Source of the DNA: Rhodothermales bacterium
Lineage (GTDB): Bacteria; Bacteroidota; Rhodothermia; Rhodothermales; JAHQVL01
Assembly (NCBI GenBank): GCA_041391505.1
Contig: JAWKNW010000007.1
Span: 1 to 64,000, forward strand
Direction of reading: 5' to 3'
Length of the DNA: 64,000 nt
The notes under the pieces were generated by a model, which saw only the letters and a list, made by a program, of their open reading frames with translations, was not told the DNA's origin and did no database searches. This document shows, piece by piece, positions 7,454 through 16,606 of the stretch. Position numbers and translations under genes: made by a program. Numbering within the stretch: position 1 is the stretch's first letter; the number at the start of each line of letters is the position of its first letter.

Positions 7454-9082
7454 TCACAACCCCAGCACGTCAAGCCCCTGCTCGTAGACGATATCCACCG
7501 GGATGCCGGCGGCGGCTACGCGGTCGAGGTCGGCCTGGAGTGTCGGGCCGGTGACCTGGTAGCGGTCGACAAACGCCGCGACCGCGTCGTAGTCGCCATC
7601 GCCCTGCAGCGTCAGGATGCGCTCGGACAGCGCCTGCGAGGCGGCGTCCAGTTTCTCGGGATCGACGCGGTAGAGCCCGGTCGTTTCGTCGCGCGTGAAG
7701 GCACCGCGCTCGGCGAAGAAGTTGAAGCGGACGAGGTTGGCGCGCCCGTGCGCGCTGGCGGCGCCGAAGCGGATCGACCGGAAGATGCTGGCGACGAACG
7801 TGACGTAGTGCTCCATCAGGTCGCCGTCGTATTCGCCCTGATCGATGAGCGAGGAAATCATGTAAAGGCCGAGCACGTCGGCCTTGCCCTCCTCGATGGA
7901 CGAAGCGTGGTCGCGCAGCGCGGTGCGGACGGATCCCTTGCCGGTGACGGTGTTCTTGATGCCCAGGCCGTGGGCGACCTCGTGGAACATCGTGGTGCCG
8001 AAAAACGCGTCGAAGGTGACCAGGCTGCGCTGATCCTCGGCGATAAGGACGTCGGCGATGGGCACGAGGATCTTCTCGTATTTGGCGCGCATCGCGTTTT
8101 TGAGCTGGAGCCGGCGCGTGCCCTTCTCCAACTGCACCTGCTCGTCGTTCGGCAGGTTGATGGCGATGGTCTTCGAGCCGGCGTTGGCGTCGCCGGCGGT
8201 GAAGAGGACGTCGTAGGCGCCGAGGTCGGAGTCGCTGCCCGGCACTTCGGTCTTGTAGGGTTCGGGCACGGGCAGCCCGCGCTGGAGGCCGGGAAGCAGT
8301 TCGGCGTAGCGCGTGAGCCGGCGGCTCCATACCTGGTCCTTCAGCAGCACATACAGCTCGTGGGCCGCCTTGTAGCCGTACAGCTGGTCCTCGTAGTTCT
8401 CGATGGGCCCGATGACGACGTCGATGTCGTTGTTTTTCATGTCCATCCACGCCATGTCGCTGGCGCGGTAGTCATCCGACAGCAGCGCGTCGGCGCGGAG
8501 GGTGAGGTAGTGCTTGAAGTCAGGATCCTCGGCGCGCCGCGCGGCCTCGCGGAGTTTATCGGCGATCTGTCGCGTCTGTTCGGCGAAGAACTCGTGGTAG
8601 GGAATGGCCTTGAGGTCGCCGTTCTCGTCGCGGCGCACCATCGTATAGAGCCCCTTCAGTTCAGGATTCCTGGCGGCCGCAGCATCGAATTCTTCCTTCG
8701 TGATATCGGCGGGATACAGATTGGAGCCCGCCGGCTTGGCGCCGGCGCCCGGCAAGAACGGCGCGTTGTCGTTGAGCCGATCCCACGGACCAAAGTTGAT
8801 TTCCAGGTACTCCCGCACCTTCGGGTCGGTGACGCCTTGCAGGAGACCGTCCCGGTCACCATAGGCCTGCTGCCAGTATATGTCGTCGACGAGCGCGCCT
8901 GTTTCGACCAGGAGCCGGATGACGGCGTGCTGGTTTTCGGATAGGCCGCTCAGGTCGGCCGTGAGCTTGAACGGCGTGTAGGTATCCACGAGCGGGTCCG
9001 ATTCGGTCGATTCGACGGGCGCCGGCTGGTCGGCGCAGCCGGCTACCAGGAGCAGGAAGGCAAATGCAAGGGCAGGTTTCAT
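7454..9082 (-). CDS. M49-family dipeptidyl peptidase III-like zinc lipoprotein
   Basis: A 542-residue protein with a lipoprotein signal (LLLVAGC, Cys16). The metal site is HEVAH (367-371) in FHEVAHGLGIKN, with the downstream EEGKAD motif (about 397-402) supplying the third ligand, as in the EExxAE/D motif of dipeptidyl peptidase III. Classical M49 enzymes have a six-residue HExxGH; this one has the five-residue HExxH spacing. It is shorter than typical DPP III (about 700 residues). Likely removes dipeptides from oligopeptides outside the inner membrane. ATG 9082 is chosen because it starts the signal peptide. Confidence 0.8.
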   Translation of the reverse strand: MKPALAFAFLLLVAGCADQPAPVESTESDPLVDTYTPFKLTADLSGLSENQHAVIRLLVETGALVDDIYWQQAYGDRDGLLQGVTDPKVREYLEINFGPWDRLNDNAPFLPGAGAKPAGSNLYPADITKEEFDAAAARNPELKGLYTMVRRDENGDLKAIPYHEFFAEQTRQIADKLREAARRAEDPDFKHYLTLRADALLSDDYRASDMAWMDMKNNDIDVVIGPIENYEDQLYGYKAAHELYVLLKDQVWSRRLTRYAELLPGLQRGLPVPEPYKTEVPGSDSDLGAYDVLFTAGDANAGSKTIAINLPNDEQVQLEKGTRRLQLKNAMRAKYEKILVPIADVLIAEDQRSLVTFDAFFGTTMFHEVAHGLGIKNTVTGKGSVRTALRDHASSIEEGKADVLGLYMISSLIDQGEYDGDLMEHYVTFVASIFRSIRFGAASAHGRANLVRFNFFAERGAFTRDETTGLYRVDPEKLDAASQALSERILTLQGDGDYDAVAAFVDRYQVTGPTLQADLDRVAAAGIPVDIVYEQGLDVLGL

Positions 9083-9165
9083 GGCGGTCTTCGTCGTTAT
9101 GCACGGTATGCCGGAATATACCGCGCATTTTGCGAATCGTTTGACGGCCGCGTAAACCGGTCCTC

Positions 9166-9603
9166 TCAATCGTAGCCGCGCTTCGCGAGTTCCGCCTCCA
9201 ACTCCTCATCGACACGCGTTTCCCAGGCGACACGGATGGCGGCGGCTTCCGGCATGGCGCCCGTCCAGGCGCGCAGGGCCTCCACCCCCTCCGGCTCCTC
9301 ACACAGGCGTTCGAGGGCCTCGATTTCGTCGTCGGTCAGCCGCGCGGCGAAATGGGTGGTGAGCGCGTCGAGCAGCCGGCCGGGGCGGACCGTCGACATA
9401 AACTCGACCCAGAACTCGCCGTACACGTCCTGCCGGGCGTCCCGCAGGGCAAAGAGGTGCTGCTCCACGGCGTGTCGCGCCTCGTCGACGATGCCGATCT
9501 GCCGCAGGAGGTCGCGGACGCGGCTGTCGTGATCCTGGGCGAACGCCGGAACGGCGGCCGGGGCCAGCAGGAGAGCGAGGACGAGGGCCAGACGGTAGCG
9601 CAT
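9166..9603 (-). CDS. Secreted DUF2059-like helical protein
   Basis: A 145-residue protein with a clear signal peptide ending VPAFAQ. The mature part is helical and charged, with RLTDDEIEALERLCEEPEGV resembling the helix-turn-helix core of DUF2059 proteins. Function is unknown. Its ATG overlaps the TGA of the upstream T9SS gene by one base (TGATG), so the two are translationally coupled. The gap to the M49 gene downstream is 83 bp. Confidence 0.65.
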   Translation of the reverse strand: MRYRLALVLALLLAPAAVPAFAQDHDSRVRDLLRQIGIVDEARHAVEQHLFALRDARQDVYGEFWVEFMSTVRPGRLLDALTTHFAARLTDDEIEALERLCEEPEGVEALRAWTGAMPEAAAIRVAWETRVDEELEAELAKRGYD

Positions 9604-10271
9604 CACCGGAGCACCACGAGCCGGCGGCTCTCTACAAAATCCCCCACCTTCATCCGGACCAGATAGACACCGCTCGGCAACGCATCGGGTCGCCATTCGG
9701 CCGCGTAGGTGCCCGGAGCGTGCCAGGCATCGACCACGGTTTCCACCCGTTTTCCCAGCGCGTCGAACACGTCCATCGACACGCGGCCGGCGGTCGCGAC
9801 CGTGAACCCGATCGTGGTTTCAGACTGCATCGGGTTGGGGAACGCCGGATGGAGGGCCGATCGGGTCGGCAGGCCGCGATCCGACTCGGAGGCCGTGGCC
9901 GTGGCCTGGATCGAAAACGTTTTTATGCTCTCGTAATCGACCGTCTCGTTGTCCTGGACGATGCGGATGCGCGCATCCGCGACATCGCCGGCCGGCACCT
10001 TCCATCGATACAGCAGCTGCGTCACCGGGAGATCCTCGGCGATCACTTCCCAGGAGGCGCCGCCGTCCGCCGAAAAGTAGAGATCCCAGTTGAGCTGGTT
10101 GTGCGGGATGTCGATCTGCCATGCCAGCGAGATCGTGCTGCCGGATAAAAAGGTCTCGCCGCCGGTCGGGTAGACGAGGGAGCAATGCGCGTAACTGCCG
10201 GCGACGGGCGTCGCGGACAGCAGCAAGGCCGCCAGGAGGGATCGCAAAGGGTTTATCGTAGACAAACGCAT
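9603..10271 (-). CDS. T9SS-secreted protein with Ig-like (Kre9/KNH-type) domain
   Basis: A 222-residue protein: signal peptide (about 1-30), one Ig-like domain (SLVYPTGGETFLSGSTISLAW, read in pieces, to IRIVQDNE) resembling the Kre9/KNH N-terminal fold, and a T9SS type A sorting domain (HPAFPNPMQSETTIGF ... LPSGVYLVRM). The passenger is only one small beta-sandwich, so it may be a surface adhesin or carbohydrate-binding partner. ATG 10271 starts the hydrophobic signal. It leads a coupled unit with the DUF2059-like gene. Confidence 0.75.
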   Translation of the reverse strand: MRLSTINPLRSLLAALLLSATPVAGSYAHCSLVYPTGGETFLSGSTISLAWQIDIPHNQLNWDLYFSADGGASWEVIAEDLPVTQLLYRWKVPAGDVADARIRIVQDNETVDYESIKTFSIQATATASESDRGLPTRSALHPAFPNPMQSETTIGFTVATAGRVSMDVFDALGKRVETVVDAWHAPGTYAAEWRPDALPSGVYLVRMKVGDFVESRRLVVLR

Positions 10272-10329
10272 GGCGTGGAATGATGAACGCTGGCGGAGGG
10301 TAGACGCCCAAACGGGGCGTCGGGTCCGA

Positions 10330-10392
10330 AGACCCGAAGGGTCTGCGGCGTTCGAGCTTGTCAGGGCGATCGGCTGGAGACCCTTCGGGTCT
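10330..10392. repeat. Pair of AGACCC-GGGTCT hairpins
   Basis: Two 15-base palindromes, AGACCCGAAGGGTCT (10330-10344) and AGACCCTTCGGGTCT (10378-10392), sit 48 bases apart in the 273-bp gap between the T9SS gene start and the esterase gene end. The same element in pairs occurs at 14451-14526. They have no T-run, so they do not look like plain intrinsic terminators. The remainder of 10272-10544 shows no gene. Confidence 0.75.
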
Positions 10393-10544
10393 GCTGCAGC
10401 CCCTCGTCGCAGGGCTCTACATGCCAGACGTTTGAGCAGGCGAATTCGTACCCGCCGGCACAAGTTCGTCACAATTCAGCCTCTTCGATGCGCCCAGCGT
10501 TCCGGCCGCGCACGCCACCCCCATGCCCCCCGCGCGGAAGGCGT

Positions 10545-11846
10545 TCAGGGGGTAAATCCTTCGATCAGATGATCGAGTGCCGCCTCCCACTGTTCCGGAT
10601 ACGTCCAGTGCGCCGTCTCGTGCAGCACAACCAGCTGCTTGGGGGCTTCGATGACATTGTACGCCGCGTACATCGACGTCGGCGGACAGACGTTGTCATT
10701 GAATCCCCACGTGTAGTAGCCGGGGACACGCAGGTGACGCGCGAAGTTCACCACATCGTAGTAGCGCGCCGTCTCGACCTTTTCCGGTGTGTTCTGGTGA
10801 TTCCTGGGGGCGAAGAGGTGCGGCCACCCGCCGGCGCGCCCATGTAAATAGCCTTCATGGTCGGCCATGGCGGGATGGATGGCGGAGAGCCGCGTGATGC
10901 GCGGGTCGAGGGCGGCGGTGATGATGGACAACGCCCCACCCTGGCTTCCCCCATAGACCCCGTAGTGGGAGCCGTCGGCCTCCGGCAGGCTGTTCAGGAA
11001 ATCGCCGGCGCGCACGGCGCCGAGGATCACCCGCTTGTAGTAATAGGCATCGCGCCGATCAAGACCGAAGGTCCAGTAGCTGGCGACGGCCCCACCGGCG
11101 AGGTCCCGGTAGACCTGGGGGTCGAGATTGACCGGTATGCCGTGGATGCCTATCGCCAGATGAATGACGCCGCGCTGCGCGACGCCGACGTTGGGCGAGT
11201 AGGGCCTCACGCCGGCCCCTGGCACCTGCAGTACCATCGGATACCGACCCGGCGCCGCAGGCATCGACAGCATACCGTAGATGCGGCCCCCGCGCCGGTC
11301 GTTCTGGAACGAGACGTGGTAGACGTTGACGTCGACAGTCGAATACTCGGGCAGCAGCGTCATCTTCGCATCCAGCGGCACTTCGCGGGCCTGCTGAATG
11401 GCCTGCTCCCAGAAGGCCATGAAATCGTCCGGCAAGACCGCCGTGGGCTGTATGCTTTCGGGCGAGAAGCCGGCCGTGCCGGCGCCGCGGTATTCCTTGC
11501 CTTGATAGTCGACGATAACCTGCATCCGGATAAACCCGGGTTCGCGGAGGGTTCCGCCGTCGATCGTGGCGCGTCCCTCCTTGAGCTGCAGCGGACCCGA
11601 AGCGGCGGGATCCATCATCTCCGGACCCACCTCGTACCGCACGGCGGCGCCTTCTACGGGATAACCCGCGCGGAGCACGGCGACGTTAAATCGCGCTTTT
11701 TCACCGGGTTTATACACCCATCCCGGATGATCCGGGGTCACCGATACCTCGATGAGCGTACGGTTGACCTGCGCATGCAGCGCCGGCGCGATGAGGAGAA
11801 CAAGCAGCGTCACCACACGACGCACCAGGAGTGGAGTAGGGAGCAT
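10545..11846 (-). CDS. Acetyl xylan esterase (AXE1)-type alpha/beta hydrolase, secreted
   Basis: A 433-residue protein: signal peptide ending ALHAQ, an N-terminal Ig-like domain (about 25-125) as often found ahead of AXE1 domains, then the alpha/beta hydrolase. The nucleophile is Ser301 in YGGSQGGALS, and the catalytic His is His413 in HETAHWTYPEQ; an Asp in the GFNDNVCPP region completes the triad. AXE1/cephalosporin-C-deacetylase enzymes remove acetyl groups from xylo-oligosaccharides or other small esters. ATG 11846 starts the signal peptide. It is the only gene of its unit, isolated by hairpins on both sides. Confidence 0.82.
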   Translation of the reverse strand: MLPTPLLVRRVVTLLVLLIAPALHAQVNRTLIEVSVTPDHPGWVYKPGEKARFNVAVLRAGYPVEGAAVRYEVGPEMMDPAASGPLQLKEGRATIDGGTLREPGFIRMQVIVDYQGKEYRGAGTAGFSPESIQPTAVLPDDFMAFWEQAIQQAREVPLDAKMTLLPEYSTVDVNVYHVSFQNDRRGGRIYGMLSMPAAPGRYPMVLQVPGAGVRPYSPNVGVAQRGVIHLAIGIHGIPVNLDPQVYRDLAGGAVASYWTFGLDRRDAYYYKRVILGAVRAGDFLNSLPEADGSHYGVYGGSQGGALSIITAALDPRITRLSAIHPAMADHEGYLHGRAGGWPHLFAPRNHQNTPEKVETARYYDVVNFARHLRVPGYYTWGFNDNVCPPTSMYAAYNVIEAPKQLVVLHETAHWTYPEQWEAALDHLIEGFTP

Positions 11847-11903
11847 GGTTTTCAGGGTTTCGTGCAATCCTGCCGCAGTATACGCGGCGCCCACGATAGT
11901 CCC

Positions 11904-11943
11904 AAAAGCCCCTCGGCATCTGCGCCGGGCCCGGTGCCGATGC
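11904..11943 (-). terminator. Probable intrinsic terminator of the aminotransferase gene
   Basis: A 28-base near-perfect palindrome (11916-11943, 14-base arms with two mismatches, GC-rich) is followed on the minus strand by a short TTTT (11907-11904). It lies about 60 bases past the stop of the class III aminotransferase. The same TTTTGG could also serve as an upstream promoter box for the esterase, with TATACT 19 bases on (11882-11877). Confidence 0.5.
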
Positions 11944-12005
11944 GATGAGGGAACGAATCCGTCGCGGCCCCATCGCCGTCCCTCCGCGTACCCCTTCGTC
12001 GCCCC

Positions 12006-13385
12006 TCAGGCCGCCGTGGACCGCTTCAGCCGGTTCGCCGGCCGAAACCAGCTCGCGAGGTGGCGATCCGCGGGCCGCCGCCCCAGCACATCGGCGACGG
12101 CGTCCTCCAGCACCGATGCCGTGCGCGCCACGTCGTCCTCCGAGTGGCTTTCGGCGATAAACCAGGGCTCCCGCATATCCGGGTCGGGCAACACGCCGCG
12201 CCGGTTCATCGCCTGGATGATGCGCTCGTAGGTCGTATGATCCGCCCGCAACCAATCGCGGAAATCCGCCGGCGGCGACTCCGTCAGCCAGAAGGTGAAC
12301 AGCGACGGGTGACCGACGATAGTATGGGGAAGACCGAACCGGTTCAGCACGTCGGATATCGCCGATTGAAGCGCGCGTCCCCGCGCCGCGATCGTCTCCA
12401 GTGCCGGCGTCGTTTGGAGGACCTCCAGCGTCGCCGATGCGGCGGCCATCCCGACCCTGTTGCCGCAATACGTTCCGCCGTGCGCCACGCCGTTCCCGAT
12501 CAGCTCCATGATCTCGCGGCGGCCACCAAAGGCCGCGACGGGGTACCCGTTGCCCAGCGCTTTCGCAAAGGTCGCCAGATCCGCCTGGACCCCATATACC
12601 TCCTGCGCACCGCCGCGCGCCAGCCGAAATCCGGTTTTCACTTCATCCATGATCATCACGATGCCGTATTCGTCGCACACGGCGCGTACGGTCTCCAGCC
12701 AGCCGGACTGCGGCGTGATGCCGCCGCAATTTCCCAGCACGGGCTCGACGATGATCGCCGCCACGTCGTGTCCTCTCTGGCGCATCGTCCGCTCCAGCGT
12801 CTCCGGGTCGTTGTAGGGCAACATGACGAGTAGCTCCTGGAGGGCCTGCGGGATCCCCGAACATACCGGTGACGCGACAGGGCTCCGCCGGCAGCTCGTC
12901 ATCCAGTCGTTGCGCACCATCGGGGTAAACATCACCTGATCGTGCAGGCCGTGATACTGGCCCTCGAACATCACCACCTTGTCGCGCCCCGTGTATGCCC
13001 GCGCAAGCCGGAGCGCGTGCATGGTTGCTTCCGTCCCCGAATTGGCGAAGCGGACCATCTCCACCGAGGGCACCATCGCCGCGATCTGACCGGCGACGCG
13101 TTGTTCGAGGGGCAGGCTGAGCCCAAACGTTTGTCCACCATGCAAGATAGCCTCGATGACGGCCCGATCGACCCGCTCATCGGAATGCCCCAGAATGATG
13201 GGCCCGAAGCCGAGACGGTAGTCGATGTACCGGTTGTCGTCGACATCCCAGACATACGCGCCGCGCCCACGGTCCACATACAGCGTGCTGGAGGGGCACC
13301 AGTAGCGGAAATTGGATGTAACGCCGAGCGGCAAAACCCTGGATGCAGAATCAAAATGGCGATTGGATTCAGATAACGACGGCAT
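12006..13385 (-). CDS. Class III aminotransferase (glutamate-1-semialdehyde aminomutase-like)
   Basis: A 459-residue PLP enzyme. SGTEA (116-120) binds the cofactor phosphate, Asp247 in MDEVKTGFR contacts the pyridine nitrogen, and Lys275 in FAKALGNGYP forms the Schiff base. The organisation resembles glutamate-1-semialdehyde 2,1-aminomutase, but the gene stands alone with no haem-pathway neighbours, and many relatives are amino-sugar or omega-amino acid transaminases, so no symbol is given. ATG 13385 fits the family N-terminus (SNRHFDSASRVLPLGVTSNFR region); the open frame upstream has no family similarity. Confidence 0.8.
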   Translation of the reverse strand: MPSLSESNRHFDSASRVLPLGVTSNFRYWCPSSTLYVDRGRGAYVWDVDDNRYIDYRLGFGPIILGHSDERVDRAVIEAILHGGQTFGLSLPLEQRVAGQIAAMVPSVEMVRFANSGTEATMHALRLARAYTGRDKVVMFEGQYHGLHDQVMFTPMVRNDWMTSCRRSPVASPVCSGIPQALQELLVMLPYNDPETLERTMRQRGHDVAAIIVEPVLGNCGGITPQSGWLETVRAVCDEYGIVMIMDEVKTGFRLARGGAQEVYGVQADLATFAKALGNGYPVAAFGGRREIMELIGNGVAHGGTYCGNRVGMAAASATLEVLQTTPALETIAARGRALQSAISDVLNRFGLPHTIVGHPSLFTFWLTESPPADFRDWLRADHTTYERIIQAMNRRGVLPDPDMREPWFIAESHSEDDVARTASVLEDAVADVLGRRPADRHLASWFRPANRLKRSTAA

Positions 13386-13459
13386 GACATTGAATGGCAG
13401 ATTAGGGTTAGACACACCCTGTCTGGCGACAGATGTCATGCAAATCTGGACATGCGGCG

Positions 13460-13484
13460 TAAAAACTACGCCGGCGGGCGTAGT
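13460..13484 (-). terminator. Intrinsic terminator after the peptidase-MA-like gene
   Basis: On the minus strand ACTACGCC, a CGCC loop and GGCGTAGT form an 8-bp stem directly followed by TTTTTA. It lies 95 bases past the stop at 13579 and separates that gene from the aminotransferase start. Confidence 0.65.
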
Positions 13485-13578
13485 GCGCGGCGAAGTGTAC
13501 TCCCCTGGTTCCAGTCCGTTATGTAGGCGTCGCGCTGCTCCGTCGCCTCTTCCACGACGGCGGGGCGTTCCAGGGTGT

Positions 13579-14445
13579 TCACGGACGCATCCGGAGCTGT
13601 GAAAAGATGGGCCAGGCGCCGGAGGAAACCTCGCGGGCAAATGCGGCATCGGCTTCCTCCTCCGAAAGCCCGAAAACGGACTGGAACGCCTCGGCATGGC
13701 GCTCCGGATCGGCGAGGACGCGATCCAGAAACTGATAGAAGGTCTCGGAGCCAAAACGCACCATGAGGTACTGCACAAAGAGGCGCTGCGACTCCAGCAC
13801 AAAGCGATAGCGCTCCGCATCGGGTATCGCGACCGATCCGACGCCCTGGGTCACGGGATATAAATAGCCCTCGTCGACCGCCAGCCGGCTCCAGGCACTG
13901 TCTGACAGGATGGGATTGGCATCGCCGATATGCTCCGCGAGCCCCTCCTCCAGCCAGTCAAGCTTCCTGAACGCGAAGCTGTTGGGGAGCGACATATGCT
14001 GGAAAAGCACCGCGTGAGTCATTTCGTGCAGAAGCACTTCGCTGGCATTCCGGTCCGGCTCCAGGGCGCGGGGCGAGAGGTAGACGATGGTGCCGGTAGG
14101 CAGCGTCGCGCCGAGCACCTCGCCCGGCCTGGCATCGAAGCCCAGCAAGGCGCCGCGGTTAAATTGCCCCCACGAACCGGCCAGCACGATGCGCACTGGC
14201 GATTCGAGCCACAACCCGGTGCGCTCCTCGACCATCCCGATGAGCGCATCCAGTCGCACGAAACCAGGGGGCAACGGGGTCTCGCGGGGGACTATCAGCA
14301 GGGCCTTGCCGGCCTTCTGCCCCGTATAGCCGGGGCGGACGGGCGACCACGGCAGCAGCGGGCCGGCGAGGAACGCCGCCGCGGCCGTTGCAACGATGAG
14401 CGCCAGGACGACGCCGGCTATCCACTGATGTATGCGCATCCACAT
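13579..14445 (-). CDS. Membrane-anchored peptidase MA-like zinc protease
   Basis: A 288-residue protein with one N-terminal membrane segment (about 8-30). The gluzincin motif HEMTH is at 140-144 and the downstream glutamate ligand is in WLEEGLAEH (about 164-172), as in the peptidase MA-like family. The catalytic domain should lie outside the inner membrane. Substrate unknown. ATG 14445 is followed by another in-frame ATG two codons on, so the start could be either. It is monocistronic: a hairpin terminator follows, and the divergent GMC gene lies 400 bp upstream. Confidence 0.75.
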   Translation of the reverse strand: MWMRIHQWIAGVVLALIVATAAAAFLAGPLLPWSPVRPGYTGQKAGKALLIVPRETPLPPGFVRLDALIGMVEERTGLWLESPVRIVLAGSWGQFNRGALLGFDARPGEVLGATLPTGTIVYLSPRALEPDRNASEVLLHEMTHAVLFQHMSLPNSFAFRKLDWLEEGLAEHIGDANPILSDSAWSRLAVDEGYLYPVTQGVGSVAIPDAERYRFVLESQRLFVQYLMVRFGSETFYQFLDRVLADPERHAEAFQSVFGLSEEEADAAFAREVSSGAWPIFSQLRMRP

Positions 14446-14844
14446 CGCCGGAGACCCTGGGGGTCTCGGGGCATTAAGTCTGTAGCGGGCAGTCGCATAG
14501 AAGACCCGCAGGGTCTCCCCCGCGCGTACGGTTTTCTGACGTAACCAGACACATTCGGCGGGAAATACATACCGCCTGTTACCTCTTCGTTACACCCGAA
14601 GGGCCATGCAGCATTTCGCGGCCGCCTCCGCGTGGCACGGACCGGTGTACCCTCGCATCACACGCCGGGTTGCACGGTTCGAGCGTCGCCTCCAGCGTGA
14701 GCGATCGAACCCTGCACGGCTTCCTGATGCGCAAACGCGCACGGTACCGCGACATTTTTGCGCCTCTGTGTCATTTTCTCCGGGGATCTGTACCTTGAAT
14801 CCGGTAGCTGTGATCCAACCTCTCGCTCACCCCATCAAACGACC
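14446..14844. repeat. Divergent intergenic region with two AGACCC-GGGTCT hairpins
   Basis: This 399-bp gap separates the divergent peptidase and GMC genes. It holds GAGACCCTGGGGGTCTC (14451-14467) and AGACCCGCAGGGTCT (14512-14526), the same hairpin family as at 10330-10392. The first begins 6 bases from the peptidase start codon, so it would lie in that gene's leader. A weak TACCTTG box near 14797 could belong to a promoter of the GMC gene. No gene is seen. Confidence 0.7.
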
Positions 14845-16554
14845 ATGCCACAACAATCCACCTCGTACGACGCCATCGTCGTCGGTTCCGGCATCTCCGG
14901 CGGCTGGGCCGCCAAAGAACTCACCGAGAAAGGACTGAACACGCTCGTCCTCGAGCGCGGCCGGCCGGTCGAACACATCGCCTCGTACGAAACCGAGCAC
15001 AAGGCGCCCTGGGAGTTTCCCCTCCGCGGCCGGCTCGACCCGGAGGTTCGGGACCGCGACTACTTCATCCAGAAACGCACCGGCTTCCTGGACGACACGA
15101 TCGACCATTTCTTTTTCAAGGACTCCAAAAGCCCCTACAACGAGGACAAACCCTTTACCTGGGTCCGCGGCGATCAGGTCGGCGGGAAATCCATCACCTG
15201 GGGCCGGTATGTCTTCCGCTGGAGCGACCTGGACTACGAGGCCAACCTGCGCCAGGGCATCGCGGTCGACTGGCCGATTCGCTACAAGGACATCGAGCCG
15301 TGGTACGACTACGTCGAGCGCTTCGCCGGCGTCTCCGGCGAAAAACTCGGCCTGGCCCACCTGCCGGACGGGCAGTTCCAGAAGCCGATGCCCCTCAACG
15401 CCGGCGAGCTGATGCTGCGCGAGCGCATCCGCGCCAACTACCCGGAACGCTACCTCACCATCGCCCGCTGCGCCATCCTCACCGAACCCATCGGCGACCG
15501 CCAGCCCTGCCACTACTGCGGCCCCTGCTGGCGCGGGTGCTCCACCGGATCCTATTTCTGCAGCCTGACCTCCACCCTGCCCGCCGCCCGGGCCACCGGC
15601 AAGCTGACCATCCGGCCCCACAGCATCGTCCACAGCATCGTCTACGACGAGCAAACCGACCGCGCTACCGGCGTCCGCGTCATCGACGCCGAGACCAAAT
15701 CCGACCTCGTGTTCAACGCGCCGGTCGTTTTCCTCTGCGGCTCCACCCTCGGCTCCACCCATATCCTGCTCAATACTCGGACTAACCGCTTCCCCGACGG
15801 ACTGGGCAACTCCAGCGGCGAACTGGGCCACAACCTGATGGATCACCACTTCCACGTCGGCGCCTATGGCGAACTCCCCGGTCTGGAAGCGCACTACTAC
15901 CACGGAAACCGCCCGGTCGGGTTCTACATCCCCCGCTACCGCAATATCGGCGGAAAAACGGACATGAAGGATTTCGTGCGCGGCTACGGGATCGAAGGCG
16001 ACGCCTACCGGCCCAGCTGGGGGCGCGGGATGGATACGCCGGGATTCGGCGCCGGCCTCAAGGCCAGCCTGCGCGACCCGGGCCCCTGGATGGTGGGCAT
16101 GACCGGCTTCGGCGAAACCCTGCCGAGCCACGACAACTACGTCACCCTCGACACGAACGACCTCGACCCCTTCGGCATCCCCAAACTCCGGTTTAACGCC
16201 GAATGGGGACCGAACGAGCTGGCCATGCGGAAGGACATGGCGGATTCGATGGCCGAGATGCTCGAACGCTGCGGCGCCAAAAACGTGGGATCGTACGACG
16301 ATTACGTCCCCGGCGGCATCGGCGCGGAGATGGGCCTGGGCATCCACGAAATGGGCACGGCCCGCATGGGGCGCGACCCGAAGACCTCGGTCCTCAACGG
16401 CCGCAACCAGCTCCACGAGGTGCCGAACGTCTTCGTGACCGACGGCGCGTGCATGACGTCCGCCGCCTGCCAGAACCCGTCCATCACCTACATGGCCCTG
16501 ACGGCCCGCGCCGTCGATTATGCCGTAGGCGCCCTGAAACGAGGCGAACTCTAG
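14845..16554 (+). CDS. GMC family FAD-dependent oxidoreductase
   Basis: A 569-residue flavoprotein. The N-terminal Rossmann motif VVGSGISGG (12-20) binds FAD. The C-terminal catalytic pair is His501 (GIHEMGTARMG) and Asn544 (QNPSITYMAL), 43 residues apart as in glucose oxidase relatives. A six-cysteine stretch (CHYCGPCWRGC ... YFC) in the middle resembles that of bacterial gluconate/fructose dehydrogenase-like large subunits. It probably oxidises a sugar or polyol; no small subunit or cytochrome gene is adjacent. No signal peptide is seen. ATG 14845 matches the family start. Confidence 0.85.
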   Translation: MPQQSTSYDAIVVGSGISGGWAAKELTEKGLNTLVLERGRPVEHIASYETEHKAPWEFPLRGRLDPEVRDRDYFIQKRTGFLDDTIDHFFFKDSKSPYNEDKPFTWVRGDQVGGKSITWGRYVFRWSDLDYEANLRQGIAVDWPIRYKDIEPWYDYVERFAGVSGEKLGLAHLPDGQFQKPMPLNAGELMLRERIRANYPERYLTIARCAILTEPIGDRQPCHYCGPCWRGCSTGSYFCSLTSTLPAARATGKLTIRPHSIVHSIVYDEQTDRATGVRVIDAETKSDLVFNAPVVFLCGSTLGSTHILLNTRTNRFPDGLGNSSGELGHNLMDHHFHVGAYGELPGLEAHYYHGNRPVGFYIPRYRNIGGKTDMKDFVRGYGIEGDAYRPSWGRGMDTPGFGAGLKASLRDPGPWMVGMTGFGETLPSHDNYVTLDTNDLDPFGIPKLRFNAEWGPNELAMRKDMADSMAEMLERCGAKNVGSYDDYVPGGIGAEMGLGIHEMGTARMGRDPKTSVLNGRNQLHEVPNVFVTDGACMTSAACQNPSITYMALTARAVDYAVGALKRGEL

Positions 16555-16606
16555 GCCTGCCCTCAGCGCCCCCCGGTCCAACCGTGGGAGCATGGAGGCG
16601 CCTGCG

